A stretch of DNA of 64,000 bases from CAVUPF01 sp963803755 (GTDB taxonomy: Bacteria; Actinomycetota; Thermoleophilia; Solirubrobacterales; 70-9). This document shows positions 35,898 to 44,165 of this stretch, piece by piece. Position numbers and translations under genes: made by a program. Each line of letters begins with the position of its first letter. The first letter of the stretch is position 1. A model generated the notes under the pieces. That model ran no database searches. It was not told the DNA's origin and saw only the letters and a list, made by a program, of their open reading frames with translations. The stretch is from assembly GCA_963803755.1 (NCBI GenBank), contig CAWDNP010000011.1, forward strand, positions 1 to 64,000, read 5' to 3'.

Positions 35898-36257
35898 ATG
35901 GGCCAAGAGCAGACCCTGATGGGAAAGGTCCTCGAGCGCCGGCCGTACGGACCTCCATCTCAGGAGGGCCTGCGCGCCTGGAGATCGCCCTCGCGCGGGA
36001 CCGTGATCGAGGGCTTCTACACCTCGCCTCCCTCGGACGGAATCATGTCAGCGGACGACTGGGAAGAGATCGCGCCCCCGCACCCTTGGGATCACGACCA
36101 TTGCGAATTCTGCTGGGCCACGTTCATGGTCGCGGGGGCTTCCAGCGATCCCTCCACGCTCGCCGAGGGCTACGTCACCGAGAAGGGTCAGTGGATCTGC
36201 GACCAGTGCTTTGCTGACTTCCGGGACGAGTTCGACTGGTCGGTCGCTGGCGGATAA
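35898..36257 (+). CDS. small zinc-ribbon-like protein
   Basis: 119 residues from ATG at 35898; internal ATG codons at 35919 and 36045 are alternatives. The C-terminal 60 residues are the recognisable part: PHPWDHDHCEFCWATFMVAG, YVTEKGQWICDQCFADFRDE and FDWSV. The two CxxC pairs suggest zinc binding; proteins of this CEFCWA...CxxCF type occur as lone small cytosolic proteins. Function unknown. The first 60 residues are less certain. Confidence 0.6.
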   Translation: MGQEQTLMGKVLERRPYGPPSQEGLRAWRSPSRGTVIEGFYTSPPSDGIMSADDWEEIAPPHPWDHDHCEFCWATFMVAGASSDPSTLAEGYVTEKGQWICDQCFADFRDEFDWSVAGG

Positions 36258-36825
36258 CCGTGCGGCGCGCAGTGAAGTGCATCACCCTTCCCTTGGGTTC
36301 AGCGGTTCCACACCGAGGGCCGAACCCACCCGATTCAGGTTCTTCGTATTCTGGTTCTTCCCAGTCTCGGAAGGTCCCGATGGCTTTGTTGCCCTTGATT
36401 CGGCCCCGCAAGGTCAGTTCTCCGAGCCCTTCTCCTTCTTCTTCTGCTTGTTGGTGGTAATAGAACCGACCGTAGCGCCCGCTCTTTTGAATTCCACCCT
36501 TTTCATGAATCGTGATACCAAGCCCAAATTGTGTTCCCCCACCAGCGCATCGAAAGACGGCTTGGACCTGTATGTAGATGAGGCGGTGATGCCGCACTAC
36601 CATCTTCACGTGGAGCTGCCTGGAACGTCTCATTTCGTAGGCTCCGGACCTCGGGCCTGATGCAGCTAGAGCTTGGAGCGCCTGCATGCCGCCAGTGATG
36701 AGGAAGGCGCAAAGCGAGACTGCTGCGACGCAGGCGCTCAAGCGCCGGATCGACGGGGTGGAGCGAGGACACACAAGCACAGGATAAGGCGCACGGATTG
36801 CCACCGCGGCGACGTTCCAGTGCAC
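36175..36825 (-). CDS. secreted hypothetical protein
   Basis: 216-residue frame. A signal peptide lies at about residues 27-55 (RRLSACVAAVSLCAFLITGG, then MQALQALAA), so the true start is probably one of the GTG codons after residue 15. The mature part is a small beta domain (LYGRFYYH-type: KSGRYGRFYYHQQAEEEGEG, ELTLRGRIKGNKAIGTFRDW) ending FTARR; the last 35 residues overlap the gene on the other strand by 83 bp and look dispensable. Unrecognised family. Confidence 0.55.
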   Translation of the reverse strand: MHWNVAAVAIRAPYPVLVCPRSTPSIRRLSACVAAVSLCAFLITGGMQALQALAASGPRSGAYEMRRSRQLHVKMVVRHHRLIYIQVQAVFRCAGGGTQFGLGITIHEKGGIQKSGRYGRFYYHQQAEEEGEGLGELTLRGRIKGNKAIGTFRDWEEPEYEEPESGGFGPRCGTAEPKGRVMHFTARRTVIRQRPTSRTRPGSQQSTGRRSTDPSR

Positions 36826-36952
36826 GCACGCATCTCAACGTTATCGGCACGTTGGGCAGGATGACAAGGGTATTCGTGGCTCCATTGAGCTCGGGCCTTG
36901 GCGGACGCATGTGCGGTTAATTCTGTCCCGCTTATGGGACAGAATAGGAGCT
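36826..36952. other. short gap with TGTCCCGC/ATGGGACA elements
   Basis: Contains TCTGTCCCGCTTATGGGACAGA (36919-36940), an imperfect palindrome just upstream of the ATG of the next plus-strand gene; a candidate operator. Confidence 0.4.
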
Positions 36953-37171
36953 ATGACAGGAACTCCAAGAGAAAGCCAACAGATTCGCGATGCGGTTGAT
37001 GAACTCGAGAAGGCGTGGTCTGAGTTCAAGAGCGCTCGCACCTACTTGGAGACCGCACTCTGGAACTGCCGAAATAGCAAGGTTCCACTCAGACGACAAG
37101 AGCCGATCGTGATCGGCGCGAGCAACAGCGCGATTGGGCGGGGACGAATCACCTTCACGTTCGATTTCTGA
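36953..37171 (+). CDS. small hypothetical protein
   Basis: 72 residues from ATG at 36953 with AGGAG 4 bases upstream: MTGTPRESQQIRDAVDELEK then AWSEFKSARTYLETALWNCR. The first 45 residues are helical and the last 25 (PIVIGASNSAIGRGRITFTF) beta-like. No family recognised. The upstream palindrome suggests regulated expression. Confidence 0.5.
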   Translation: MTGTPRESQQIRDAVDELEKAWSEFKSARTYLETALWNCRNSKVPLRRQEPIVIGASNSAIGRGRITFTFDF

Positions 37172-37206
37172 GCTGTCCGGCAAGCGGGGGGAACCGGCGT
37201 CTCGGT

Positions 37207-37611
37207 CTACGTCCCTTCGAGCGCGATGAGGGCCGCGGCCAGCTCGCGGCGCTCGGCGCCGGTGTAGGAGGGGGCGTCGGGGTCGTTCAGGGTGTCCTCG
37301 ATCAGCTCGGCGAGCAGCTTGCGCTGGAGCTTGCTCAGCTCGATGCCGGTCTTCGGCATCGGCGCCTCGGTTGCCCTGTAGTAGTGCTCGAGGGCGCCGC
37401 GGCGCGGTCTGGTTTTGACCAACTCCAGATACCCGTAGTCCCTCAGCATTTTGACGTGGCTGGCGGCTAGGCTCAGGCTCACGCCGAGCTCCTTGCTGAG
37501 CTCGGCAGGGCTGGCTACTCGCTGGCGCAAGATGTTTAGCATTGCGAACCTCACCGGGTTTGATTCCGCCTTCGCCATGCGGACTCGGGGGTCCAATTCT
37601 GAGGCGTTCAT
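37207..37611 (-). CDS. ArsR-like winged-helix transcription regulator
   Basis: 134 residues. The winged-helix core is NPVRFAMLNILRQRVASPAE, LSKELGVSLSLAASHVKMLR and DYGYLELVKTRPRRGALEHY, the ArsR-type helix-turn-helix plus wing. No metal-binding Cys are present, so it is not a metal sensor. A helical C-terminal part (GIELSKLQRKLLAELIEDTL) probably dimerises. It is on the same strand as, and 71 bp after, the gene cluster beginning at the group II intron. Confidence 0.8.
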   Translation of the reverse strand: MNASELDPRVRMAKAESNPVRFAMLNILRQRVASPAELSKELGVSLSLAASHVKMLRDYGYLELVKTRPRRGALEHYYRATEAPMPKTGIELSKLQRKLLAELIEDTLNDPDAPSYTGAERRELAAALIALEGT

Positions 37612-37682
37612 TGAGCGTCGCTCGTCTTCATGTGTGCGCGTGGTGATGCCAGAGGTTCCGCAAGCTAGTTGTGTTCTGGACC

Positions 37683-38072
37683 CTACGGGCGTGGGGCGAG
37701 CGGGTCGAGCTCGGCGGTCGCGTCGTCGATGCCCTCGACCGCCAGCTCGAAGCCGGCTCCTTGCGCCAGATCCTGGAGGCGCTGGAGGTGGTCGTAGAGG
37801 AGATGGCGGCGAAGGTAGACGAGGGCCTCGGCGGGCTGGGCGAGGGTGCGGGAGTCGAGCTCCGCGTCACCGGCACCGACGATCGCGCTCTCGGCGACCA
37901 GCACCTCATCTCGCCCCTCGCCGGCGAGGTAGGCGCTCCGCAACTCAAGCCCCAGCTCGGCCGAGCAGCTGGTCAGGACCAGGACCGCGGCGCCGGCGTC
38001 ACAGTGGAGAGTCTCGCCATCGACGGGGCGGCCGTCGATGACGAAGCGGAGAGGGAGCGGCGTCCGTAGCAC
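37683..38072 (-). CDS. hypothetical mobile-element protein
   Basis: 129 residues, MLRTPLPLRFVIDGRPVDGE, then LHCDAGAAVLVLTSCSAELG and RRHLLYDHLQRLQDLAQGAG. Alpha/beta, acidic, no motif recognised. It starts 31 bp after the preceding 81-residue gene on the same strand; with the intron-split zinc-finger gene it makes a three-gene run. Confidence 0.55.
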   Translation of the reverse strand: MLRTPLPLRFVIDGRPVDGETLHCDAGAAVLVLTSCSAELGLELRSAYLAGEGRDEVLVAESAIVGAGDAELDSRTLAQPAEALVYLRRHLLYDHLQRLQDLAQGAGFELAVEGIDDATAELDPLAPRP

Positions 38073-38103
38073 CCACCCACGGTATCGCTACCGCGGGCGA
38101 GAA

Positions 38104-38349
38104 TCAGTCAAGGTCGGCGAGGTCGAGTGCCAACCACTCGTACTCGCCGTTGATCAGCGGCACGTCCTCGGGATAGCGGGCCGCCCAGAGCGAGCGCTCC
38201 CAGCGATCGAAACCGCCGTGGCGCGCCGCGCGCAGGCGCTCTTCCCGGCTCATCCGGGCGAGACGGGCGAGGAAGGCCTCGCGGCGCCGGGCGGCGTCGA
38301 GGAAGTCCTCGCCCACGAAGGGCTTCTCGGTGAGCGAGCGCTCAGCCAT
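38104..38349 (-). CDS. small hypothetical protein
   Basis: 81 residues from ATG at 38349, MAERSLTEKPFVGEDFLDAA, RRREAFLARLARMSREERLR and AARHGGFDRWERSLWAARYP. Helical and charged. Its start overlaps the stop of the upstream zinc-finger gene by 8 bases, indicating translational coupling. Function unknown. Confidence 0.6.
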   Translation of the reverse strand: MAERSLTEKPFVGEDFLDAARRREAFLARLARMSREERLRAARHGGFDRWERSLWAARYPEDVPLINGEYEWLALDLADLD

Positions 38350-40808
38350 CGTGGTCGGTCTCCCGCTCCTCCTCGATGTAGGCCTCGGCCAATCCGGTCC
38401 AGTCAACCCATGCCAAGGCGGTCGAGAGGACCTCGCGGGCGAGATTCGAGAGCAGGTCGTTCTCATTGATGTCCAGCCCGGCCAGCTCTTCGCAGAAGTC
38501 CTTGAGCCGGTCGCCGAGCTGGTGCAGGTAACGCGCGACCTCGCTGGAGCCATCACACTCCTGGCACTTACGAAGGGGCACGCGCATGCCCGGGTGGGTG
38601 GTAGCCCCCGTGCCGCCGCAGAATGTGCACGTCTGGCGCGCGGCCAGGTGCTTGCGGACGATCGTGCAGCGCTGACGATAGAGGGCCTCGTCGTTGTCGA
38701 GCACTAGGTGGACATGGGGCGTCAGCTCCGACTCGCAGAGACGGCTCTGGTCGGAGCGTGACCGGGGCTCGCAGCCGTGCTCTGCCTTGATGACACGGAT
38801 TTGCGGGGTTGGCTCGTTGTAGGGTCGGCGGGAGGCGCCTGGGTCGTGCGGCCATAGAGGCCCGACTGGCCTGGCTTTCCTCCCGCCGCCGCGTCGAACC
38901 GTGCATGCGGTTCTCCCGCACACGGCTCTCCGACATCGTTTACCGGCTGGCATACGCATTCGTGGGTCTCACTGTTCCGGTCAGGCGATAGAGGCCGAGC
39001 GTGGCGGCCCACTCGTTGTTGAAACGGGTGAGCCAGTTTCGGCCGCTGCGTCCGTGCTTCTTGCTGGCGAGGATCGCGAGGCGCTCGTTGACGTAGCTGT
39101 CGATCTGCGAGAACTTCTCCGAGGAGTTTCCGTACCGGAAATAGTTCCCCCAACCACGGACCACGTGGTTGACCTTCTCGACTGTGTACTCCAGCGGCTG
39201 CCCAGCGTAGCGGCGATCAGTCCGGTCTCGAATCTTGCCTCTGATCGAGGCCATCGCCCGTCGTGATGGCCACTTCTGCAGATACCACCGACCCCGCCAC
39301 TTCCGCGATTCCCGCATTCGATGATGGAATCCGAGAAAGTCAAATCCCTCGGCACCCCTTGCGAGGTGAGCGATCTTGGTCTTCTCGGGCTGCAGTTGCA
39401 GCCCGAGGGCATCCAGGACCACCGCCACCAGCTCGCGGGCCTCCTCGGCCTGTCTGCGGGTGGCGCAAAGGACAACGAGATCGTCTGCATACTTCGCCAG
39501 CTCCCCCAGCCGTTGCCCGCGACCCTGCCACGCCTCATCGAGCGTGTGCAGGGCGATGTTTGCGAGTAACGGTGAGATTGGCGAACCCTGCGGGGTGCCC
39601 GCCTCAATCGCGGACACGATTCCGCCCTCGAACACCCCCGTCCGAAGCCAACCCTTCAGCAGCTTCGACATCCGTCGGTCACACACCCGCCGCTCGACCT
39701 GAGCGGCCAGGGCATCTTGATCGATTTCGTCGAAACAGCTTCGGATGTCGGCATCAAGCGCCCAGACCTTGCCTCGGTTGACCGTCGTCCTGACGGCCTC
39801 CAAAGCGTGGTGGGCCGACAGCCCGGGTCGGAACCCGTAGCTCGTGGGCAAGAAGTCGGCCTCGAAGATCGGTTCCAACACCGTCTTCGCTGCCGTCATC
39901 ACCACCCTGTCGGCCACACATGGGATACCGAGCGGCCGCAACTGGCCTGGCCTGCCCGGCTTCGGAATGCGAACCCGCCGCAGCGGCTGTGGCCGGTAGG
40001 TCCCGGCCCGCAGCCTCTCGGCAAGCTCCTCGAGGAAGTCGCCCACCCCAGAGTTCACGACATCGTCGATCGTGATCCCATCGACGCCCGCGGCTCCGCG
40101 GTTGGCACGGACCTCGCCCCAAGCCTTCCAGAGCACGTCTCTGCGGGAGACCTTGTCATAGAGGGCGTGGAAACGACGATCCTTGTCCTGCTTAGCACAG
40201 CGGTAGAGCACGTGTTGGAGAGCACGAACCCGGTCCACGCCCTTGGCGCGGCTGACGGATCTAGCCGATTCGGCACTCATCAGAATCCCTCTCATCCTTC
40301 CCGTGCATCGATGAAGTGCGGGCCCTTCGCTCCTGGCGGGTTGTGTTGTCCCGCCGATCAGCACTACTACGACCCGCTCCGACTGCCGCTCGACTGCCGC
40401 ACCCTTTCCCGGGTTCACCGGTTATAGGCCGGGCATCGCTTCCCGCCACCCCGCAGGCGACGGGGCCGAGACGGCTCTCCCGAGTTCCCAAGACGACCAT
40501 TCGCACGTTCAACGCCCAATACGCCGGAGGGTTCCTCAGCGCCCGCTCCTGGATCAAGAACGCTTTCCGTGGCCTTCGCCGTCCAATGACCGGCTCGGCA
40601 CCCTCTTCATTCCCATCCCGCAGGATGAGGGGAGGTAACGACGCTTGCTCAGGCTTCACTCCACGTTGCAGACCGCGCGATCGATTCCGCCCCGCTTCGC
40701 ACCCAGCCTCTCGACCGCGCACGGGGGCATCACTACCGGGGACCCAGGTGTCTCCCCGGACCGGACTCACGCCGGCAGGCCGTCTCGAACTTGTCGCTCC
40801 TACGTCAT
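38342..40808 (-). CDS. DnaJ-like zinc-finger protein gene split by a group II intron after codon 2
   Basis: Spliced, the gene would read ATG ACG from 40808-40803 followed by AAC GAG CCA from 38818 (MTNEPTPQIRVIKAEH...), a 160-residue protein ending at 38342. AAAGGAG lies 6 bases before the ATG. The protein has CTFCGGTG ... CQECDGSS (two CxxC pairs around a GGTG loop, as in DnaJ zinc centres) and a helical C-terminal half (DRLKDFCEELAGLDINENDL, VDWTGLAEAYIEEERETD). Unless the intron splices, only a start codon is made. Exact splice points are uncertain by two or three bases. Confidence 0.7.
38819..40802 (-). mobile_element. group II intron with encoded reverse transcriptase
   Basis: About 1.98 kb. 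Near the 3' end, 38897-38927 on the minus strand, is a classical domain V hairpin (AGCCGTGTGCGGG-agaa-CCGCATGCACGGTT), followed by a domain VI region and the end ...CTAC. The 5' end lies around TAGGAGCGACAAG (40802-40790); the usual GTGYG start is not exact, so the border is approximate. It interrupts the zinc-finger gene directly after its start. Confidence 0.85.
38940..40280 (-). CDS. group II intron reverse transcriptase/maturase
   Basis: 446 residues from ATG at 40280 (MSAESARSVSRAKGVDRVRA), preceded by GAGAGGG. RT blocks are complete: VRIPKPGRPGQLRPLGIPCV, SYGFRPGLSAHHALEAVRTT, ALDADIRSCFDEID, GTPQGSPISPLLANIALHTL, KYADDLVVLC (YADD catalytic pair) and TKIAHLARGAEGFDFLGFHH. The maturase/thumb region (NHVVRGWGNYFRYGNSSEKF) follows, and there is no HNH endonuclease domain, so retrohoming would use single-stranded targets such as replication forks. 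Confidence 0.95.
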   Translation of the reverse strand: MSAESARSVSRAKGVDRVRALQHVLYRCAKQDKDRRFHALYDKVSRRDVLWKAWGEVRANRGAAGVDGITIDDVVNSGVGDFLEELAERLRAGTYRPQPLRRVRIPKPGRPGQLRPLGIPCVADRVVMTAAKTVLEPIFEADFLPTSYGFRPGLSAHHALEAVRTTVNRGKVWALDADIRSCFDEIDQDALAAQVERRVCDRRMSKLLKGWLRTGVFEGGIVSAIEAGTPQGSPISPLLANIALHTLDEAWQGRGQRLGELAKYADDLVVLCATRRQAEEARELVAVVLDALGLQLQPEKTKIAHLARGAEGFDFLGFHHRMRESRKWRGRWYLQKWPSRRAMASIRGKIRDRTDRRYAGQPLEYTVEKVNHVVRGWGNYFRYGNSSEKFSQIDSYVNERLAILASKKHGRSGRNWLTRFNNEWAATLGLYRLTGTVRPTNAYASR

Positions 40809-40855
40809 GTGATTCTCCTTTCTTCATGGCGCCAGGAGCAGTCTCGGCGCACCAT
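40805..40855 (-). CDS. 16-residue leader peptide overlapping the split gene
   Basis: ATG at 40855 with AAGGAGGA 4-9 bases upstream, reading MVRRDCSWRHEERRIT and ending TGA within ACATGACG, overlapping the ATG of the zinc-finger gene. The good ribosome site and ATGA coupling suggest a short translated leader, typical of attenuator or coupling control. Confidence 0.5.
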   Translation of the reverse strand: MVRRDCSWRHEERRIT

Positions 40856-40990
40856 TTGATCCTCCTTCTCGGTGGCCCCGCCCGCCGCGGGAGCCGGTGC
40901 CTCCGAACCGCACGCGGAGCGTGCGACGATTCGGGGTGCCGGCTTTCGCGCCGGGACGAGGAGTGGTCGGCGCACAGGGGTGAGAGCGAG
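40856..40990 (-). ncRNA. structured leader, class 2 (intron-split gene)
   Basis: Core 40886-40949 is identical in 62 of 64 positions to 43738-43801. On the minus strand AAGCCGGCACCCCGAA pairs with TTCGGAGGCACCGGCT, enclosing the perfect inner hairpin CGCACGC-tcc-GCGTGCG. The leader peptide and the zinc-finger gene follow. Confidence 0.7.
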
Positions 40991-41018
40991 GAGGCTGGGA
41001 TTCGGCCCCTCCGAGGAA

Positions 41019-41490
41019 TCAGCCGACGCCGGGGCCTGCCAGCGGCTCGATCAGCAGCCAGGCGCGGTGCCCGATGTGGAACTCAACCCAGCACGCGGCG
41101 TGGCGGCCGGGCATGTAGCCGACAAAGGACTCCAGCTCGGCGGGGTCGAGCGCGATGGCCTGGGCACTCTCCAAGACGATGAGCACGGGTCCGTCGCGCT
41201 CGGCGAGGGTCGCCACCCGCTGAAGACGGGCCTTGAAGCCGCAGTCGAAGAAGTATCCGCGCAGGCTGACGACGACAGCGACCCGTTCGCCGATCATGCT
41301 CTGGAGCAGGCTGAGCGCGGCGGCGAACTCGACTCGGCGCAGCAGGTCTATGGGTCTTAGCGATCGCTCAACGCTCGCGGGCGCGGCGCGCCCAGACCTT
41401 GTCCTGTCCCGCTCCCAGGTAAGGAAAGAGGGTCGGTTCGGCGCGATCGAGAGCGGTTGCAAAATCATCTGGAGGGTTCGGGACGTCGGT
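41019..41490 (-). CDS. hypothetical protein read in two overlapping frames
   Basis: Frame 1 from ATG at 41490 reads MTDVPNPPDDFATALDRAEP then TLFPYLGAGQDKVWARRARE and stops at 41368. Frame 2 (41468-41019, 149 residues) gives VERSLRPIDLLRRVEFAAAL, SLLQSMIGERVAVVVSLRGY and FFDCGFKARLQRVATLAERD to PLAGPGVG. Joining them across AGCGTTGAGCG would give one natural protein of about 155 residues, so one indel, or a -1 slip, is likely. A small beta-alpha protein, perhaps related to PilZ- or Hfq-sized RNA/nucleotide binders, but nothing is recognised firmly. Confidence 0.5.
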
Positions 41491-42077
41491 CATACCCAGT
41501 GTGAGTGTCGATGGCGGAAAGTTCGCCCCCAGAGAAGGCGATTCGGCCACGCCAGGCGAAGAGGGGGCCGGCGGCACCTGGTCCCGCGCTTGCCGCGCTA
41601 CTCGGGCCGCGAGAGGATCTCGCGGCCGCCGACCCGCAGCCAGATCATGTGCGGCTTCTCTGCAAGGACACCCAAAGACCGGAGAGCTCGGCCCTTCGAC
41701 AAGGTCGACCGCGAAGACCACAACCAGGAGAGCGGTCAGCGCTTGTAGCCACGGTGGGGCGCTCCTGCGCTTTCCGACCCTTGTATAGGTCGCCGGGCCG
41801 ACGTTGGTGAGCCGCAGCAGGCAGTATGTGAGGTCATCAGCGACGCGACCCCCGGCCCACTTCTCAGGGCAGGCCGGGGTCGTGCGCCGCTAACTCTTCA
41901 GTCGGCTCCATCGGCCTTAGTCTTGAGCGGTGCCAACTCAAGTTGGACAGGGAGACATTGGACATCTAGTCACCTCGATGCTCAAGGCGGGGGCTGGGAG
42001 GCCGATCACAGTTGGGTGCTTTATCAACTGCAATTTGCGACTCCCTGGTTCGGATATTGGATCGGAGGTATGGGCAG
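41491..42077. other. gap without a supported gene
   Basis: 587 bp. A minus-strand piece at about 41601-41690 reads EKPHMIWLRVGGREILSRPE before a stop and may be the end of a lost gene; no start is visible. Otherwise only random open frames. Confidence 0.4.
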
Positions 42078-42275
42078 ATGAACGGCCACGCAGAACATCG
42101 CTGCATGATTTGTCAGCGCCCGAACCCCGAGGTGGAGGGCGGCGACCTACCCGTCGATTGGGGCGTATCGACAGACAAAGCGGGCGAGGTTTTCGGCGTG
42201 GTCTGTCCAAGCTGCATTACCGGCGAGCTGCTCTCAATGGCAGCGGGAGGCAGTTCCCCGGTAGCCAATAGGTGA
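42078..42275 (+). CDS. small zinc-ribbon protein
   Basis: 65 residues from ATG at 42078, MNGHAEHRCMICQRPNPEVE ... VVCPSCITGELLS, with the pairs CMIC and CPSC forming a likely zinc ribbon. GGAGG lies 10 bases before the ATG. Role unknown; such proteins are common on actinobacterial elements. Confidence 0.6.
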   Translation: MNGHAEHRCMICQRPNPEVEGGDLPVDWGVSTDKAGEVFGVVCPSCITGELLSMAAGGSSPVANR

Positions 42276-42497
42276 GGCCGTCGCTGACCGTCGAGGCTCG
42301 TGCCGCAGATTGGGCAGCGTCGGACACTCATCCTCGACTCGCGATGGTCAGTGCCTGCGGCGGCACAACGCTTTGAAGCGGCGAACGCGGTTCATCGTGA
42401 ACAGGGTGGTGAACCCGACAATCAGGACGATCTCGGCGAGTTACTGTGACACCCAGGGTCGACCAGGTACCGCCATCAGGGCGGTGCGACGGCACCG
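42276..42497. other. gap between convergent genes
   Basis: 222 bp, no supported gene. No clear terminator was found by eye. Confidence 0.4.
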
Positions 42498-43697
42498 CTA
42501 TGGCTGTCCGTTCTGCACGACAGACGTGAGCAATTCGTTACAGAGTCTCGCCACCGTTTCTTCGATGTGCTTGGCCCACTCCCCCACCCGCGCCAGCGCG
42601 ATCGAGTCCGCAACTCCGGCCTCTTCCGCGTAGTCCTGGATGTCGACGGCGGTGTAGGTAAGCGAGATGTAGGCCTCGGGCGTGTCGGCGGGAGCGGGGC
42701 GGTCCACGTGCTCCGCGGTCCGATCGAACCTGGCGCCGTTGGCATCTCGATGGGCTAAGAGTGCGTTCGCTTCGTCGACCAACTCTTCCAGCATGCGGAC
42801 GGTGAATGCGACCGGATCCTCGCGTTCGCGCTGGCGCAGCTTGAGCGAGAAGCCGAGCAGCGTCGGACCCTGACCCGGATCGATAGCGATCATTGGGTCG
42901 GGTTCACTCAGCGACAGCGGATAGGCGTAGATCCGCGCACTGGGGTCCTTACAAGCAACAATGCCGGCGTCGAGCGCCTGCTCGGCGAGGGCGTTGAGCT
43001 CGTCGGCGTCAGTGTGGGGGCTGATGACTGAGATCGCGCCTCCGGCCTGGACTAACTCCGCCATGGCTCTGCCCCGATCGAGCTCGAATAGCTCCTGGGG
43101 AGGCGCCACGCCGCCCAGCTCCCGCTCGTCCTCGGCGGCGGGAGAGAGCGCCTCGTCGCGCGTGAAGCTGGCGCCGCAGTTGTCGCACTTGGACCCGGTG
43201 TTCCGATCGCCGTAGACCACATGCCCTTGCAGCACCGTGACCTCGTTGCCCTCGACCTTCAGCAGCCACTTGTCTTCGGGGTCCTCGCCCTGAGCCTCGA
43301 TCTCGCCGTTGAGTACGTGATCGAAGGTGAACTCGGCGAACTGGGGATCGTCGGTCTTGCTCGCCTCGGCACCGGGCCTCAGGAAGTGGTCGATCAGGTA
43401 GGGCATCCACTCCTCAGCCGCGTAGAACTTCTCAACGCCGTCCGATTCGAGCCGGCTGCCGTCGTCGTTCGGCACCCAGTGGCACCGTAGGCCCGGCTGG
43501 CCCTGCGGCGGTCGGTTGCGGTCTCGGACGTCGGGTTCGTCCCCTTGGCCGCAGGGCCCGCAGCCCTCGACGAAGTAGGGCCCGCGCTCGCGGTCCATGC
43601 GGCGTGTCTCGGCGAAGTGGTTGAGGAAGCCGCGCTCGGCCTGATTGAGCGGCGGGGCGATCTCGACTCCTCCGTAAAAGTCGGTGCTGTAACCCAT
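42498..43697 (-). CDS. two-domain hypothetical protein
   Basis: 399 residues from ATG at 43697 (GGAGG 7 bases upstream). The first 165 residues follow a recurrent small-domain pattern: MGYSTDFYGGVEIAPPLNQA, LNHFAETRRMDRERGPYFVE, GQPGLRCHWVPNDDGSRLES, then KFYAAEEWMPYLIDHFLRPG and NGEIEAQGEDPEDKWLLKVE. A Cys pair follows (KCDNCGASFTRDEA). The second half (about 200-399, DADELNALAEQALDAGIVAC; VADSIALARVGEWAKHIEET) is different and helical. Function unknown; probably a fusion of two element proteins. Confidence 0.65.
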   Translation of the reverse strand: MGYSTDFYGGVEIAPPLNQAERGFLNHFAETRRMDRERGPYFVEGCGPCGQGDEPDVRDRNRPPQGQPGLRCHWVPNDDGSRLESDGVEKFYAAEEWMPYLIDHFLRPGAEASKTDDPQFAEFTFDHVLNGEIEAQGEDPEDKWLLKVEGNEVTVLQGHVVYGDRNTGSKCDNCGASFTRDEALSPAAEDERELGGVAPPQELFELDRGRAMAELVQAGGAISVISPHTDADELNALAEQALDAGIVACKDPSARIYAYPLSLSEPDPMIAIDPGQGPTLLGFSLKLRQREREDPVAFTVRMLEELVDEANALLAHRDANGARFDRTAEHVDRPAPADTPEAYISLTYTAVDIQDYAEEAGVADSIALARVGEWAKHIEETVARLCNELLTSVVQNGQP

Positions 43698-43850
43698 CGT
43701 GTACCTCCAGGTTTGGATTCACTCCGTGTGCGCGCAGCGCGGGAGCCGGTGCCCCCGAACCGCACGCGAAGCGTGCGACGATTCGGGGTGCCGGCTTTCG
43801 CATCGGAGCGAAGGCGGTCTTATGCGTACAAGACGGACGCGGGGGTCGAT
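43698..43850 (-). ncRNA. structured leader, class 2 (42498-43697 gene)
   Basis: Core 43738-43801 repeats the leader at 40886-40949 with 2 changes in 64. AAGCCGGCACCCCGAA/TTCGGGGGCACCGGCT encloses CGCACGC-ttc-GCGTGCG; one change improves a stem pair and the other is in the loop. The ribosome-binding site GGAGG follows within 45 bases. Confidence 0.7.
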
Positions 43851-44165
43851 TCGGCCCAGTAGGCGGGGGACTTGAGGCGTAATGCGCCGCTTCAGCGCCT
43901 CGATCTCGGCCAGCTCGGCGGAGTGGCTTCGAGGCGGCTCGCCGGTCAGCTCCGGGGTCGCCAGCCTGAGAGGCAGGTGCCCCCACCCCACGCCTGGTGC
44001 GACGGGGCAGTGCTGGGTGGTCGTTTTTGACTCGTGGTGGAGCTGGACTCACTTTCAAGTGGGCCGAAGACAACGCGACACCAAGCGATCGTCCATCAGT
44101 TGTCACCGTTTTCTGTGAAAGACTCGGGCGAGCAGCCACTTATCTATCCGACCCGGAGGAAGCAG
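43851..44165. other. gap upstream of the HTH gene
   Basis: Contains a minus-strand frame ELTGEPPRSHSAELAEIEAL with some protein character but no start or ribosome site; possibly a broken gene end. The last 30 bases hold the ribosome-binding site of the next gene. Confidence 0.35.

Noticed and set aside
38940..40280. Diversity-generating or retron reverse transcriptase
   Set aside because: Sequence blocks, maturase region and an adjacent domain V hairpin identify a group II intron; no template repeat or msr-like RNA is seen.
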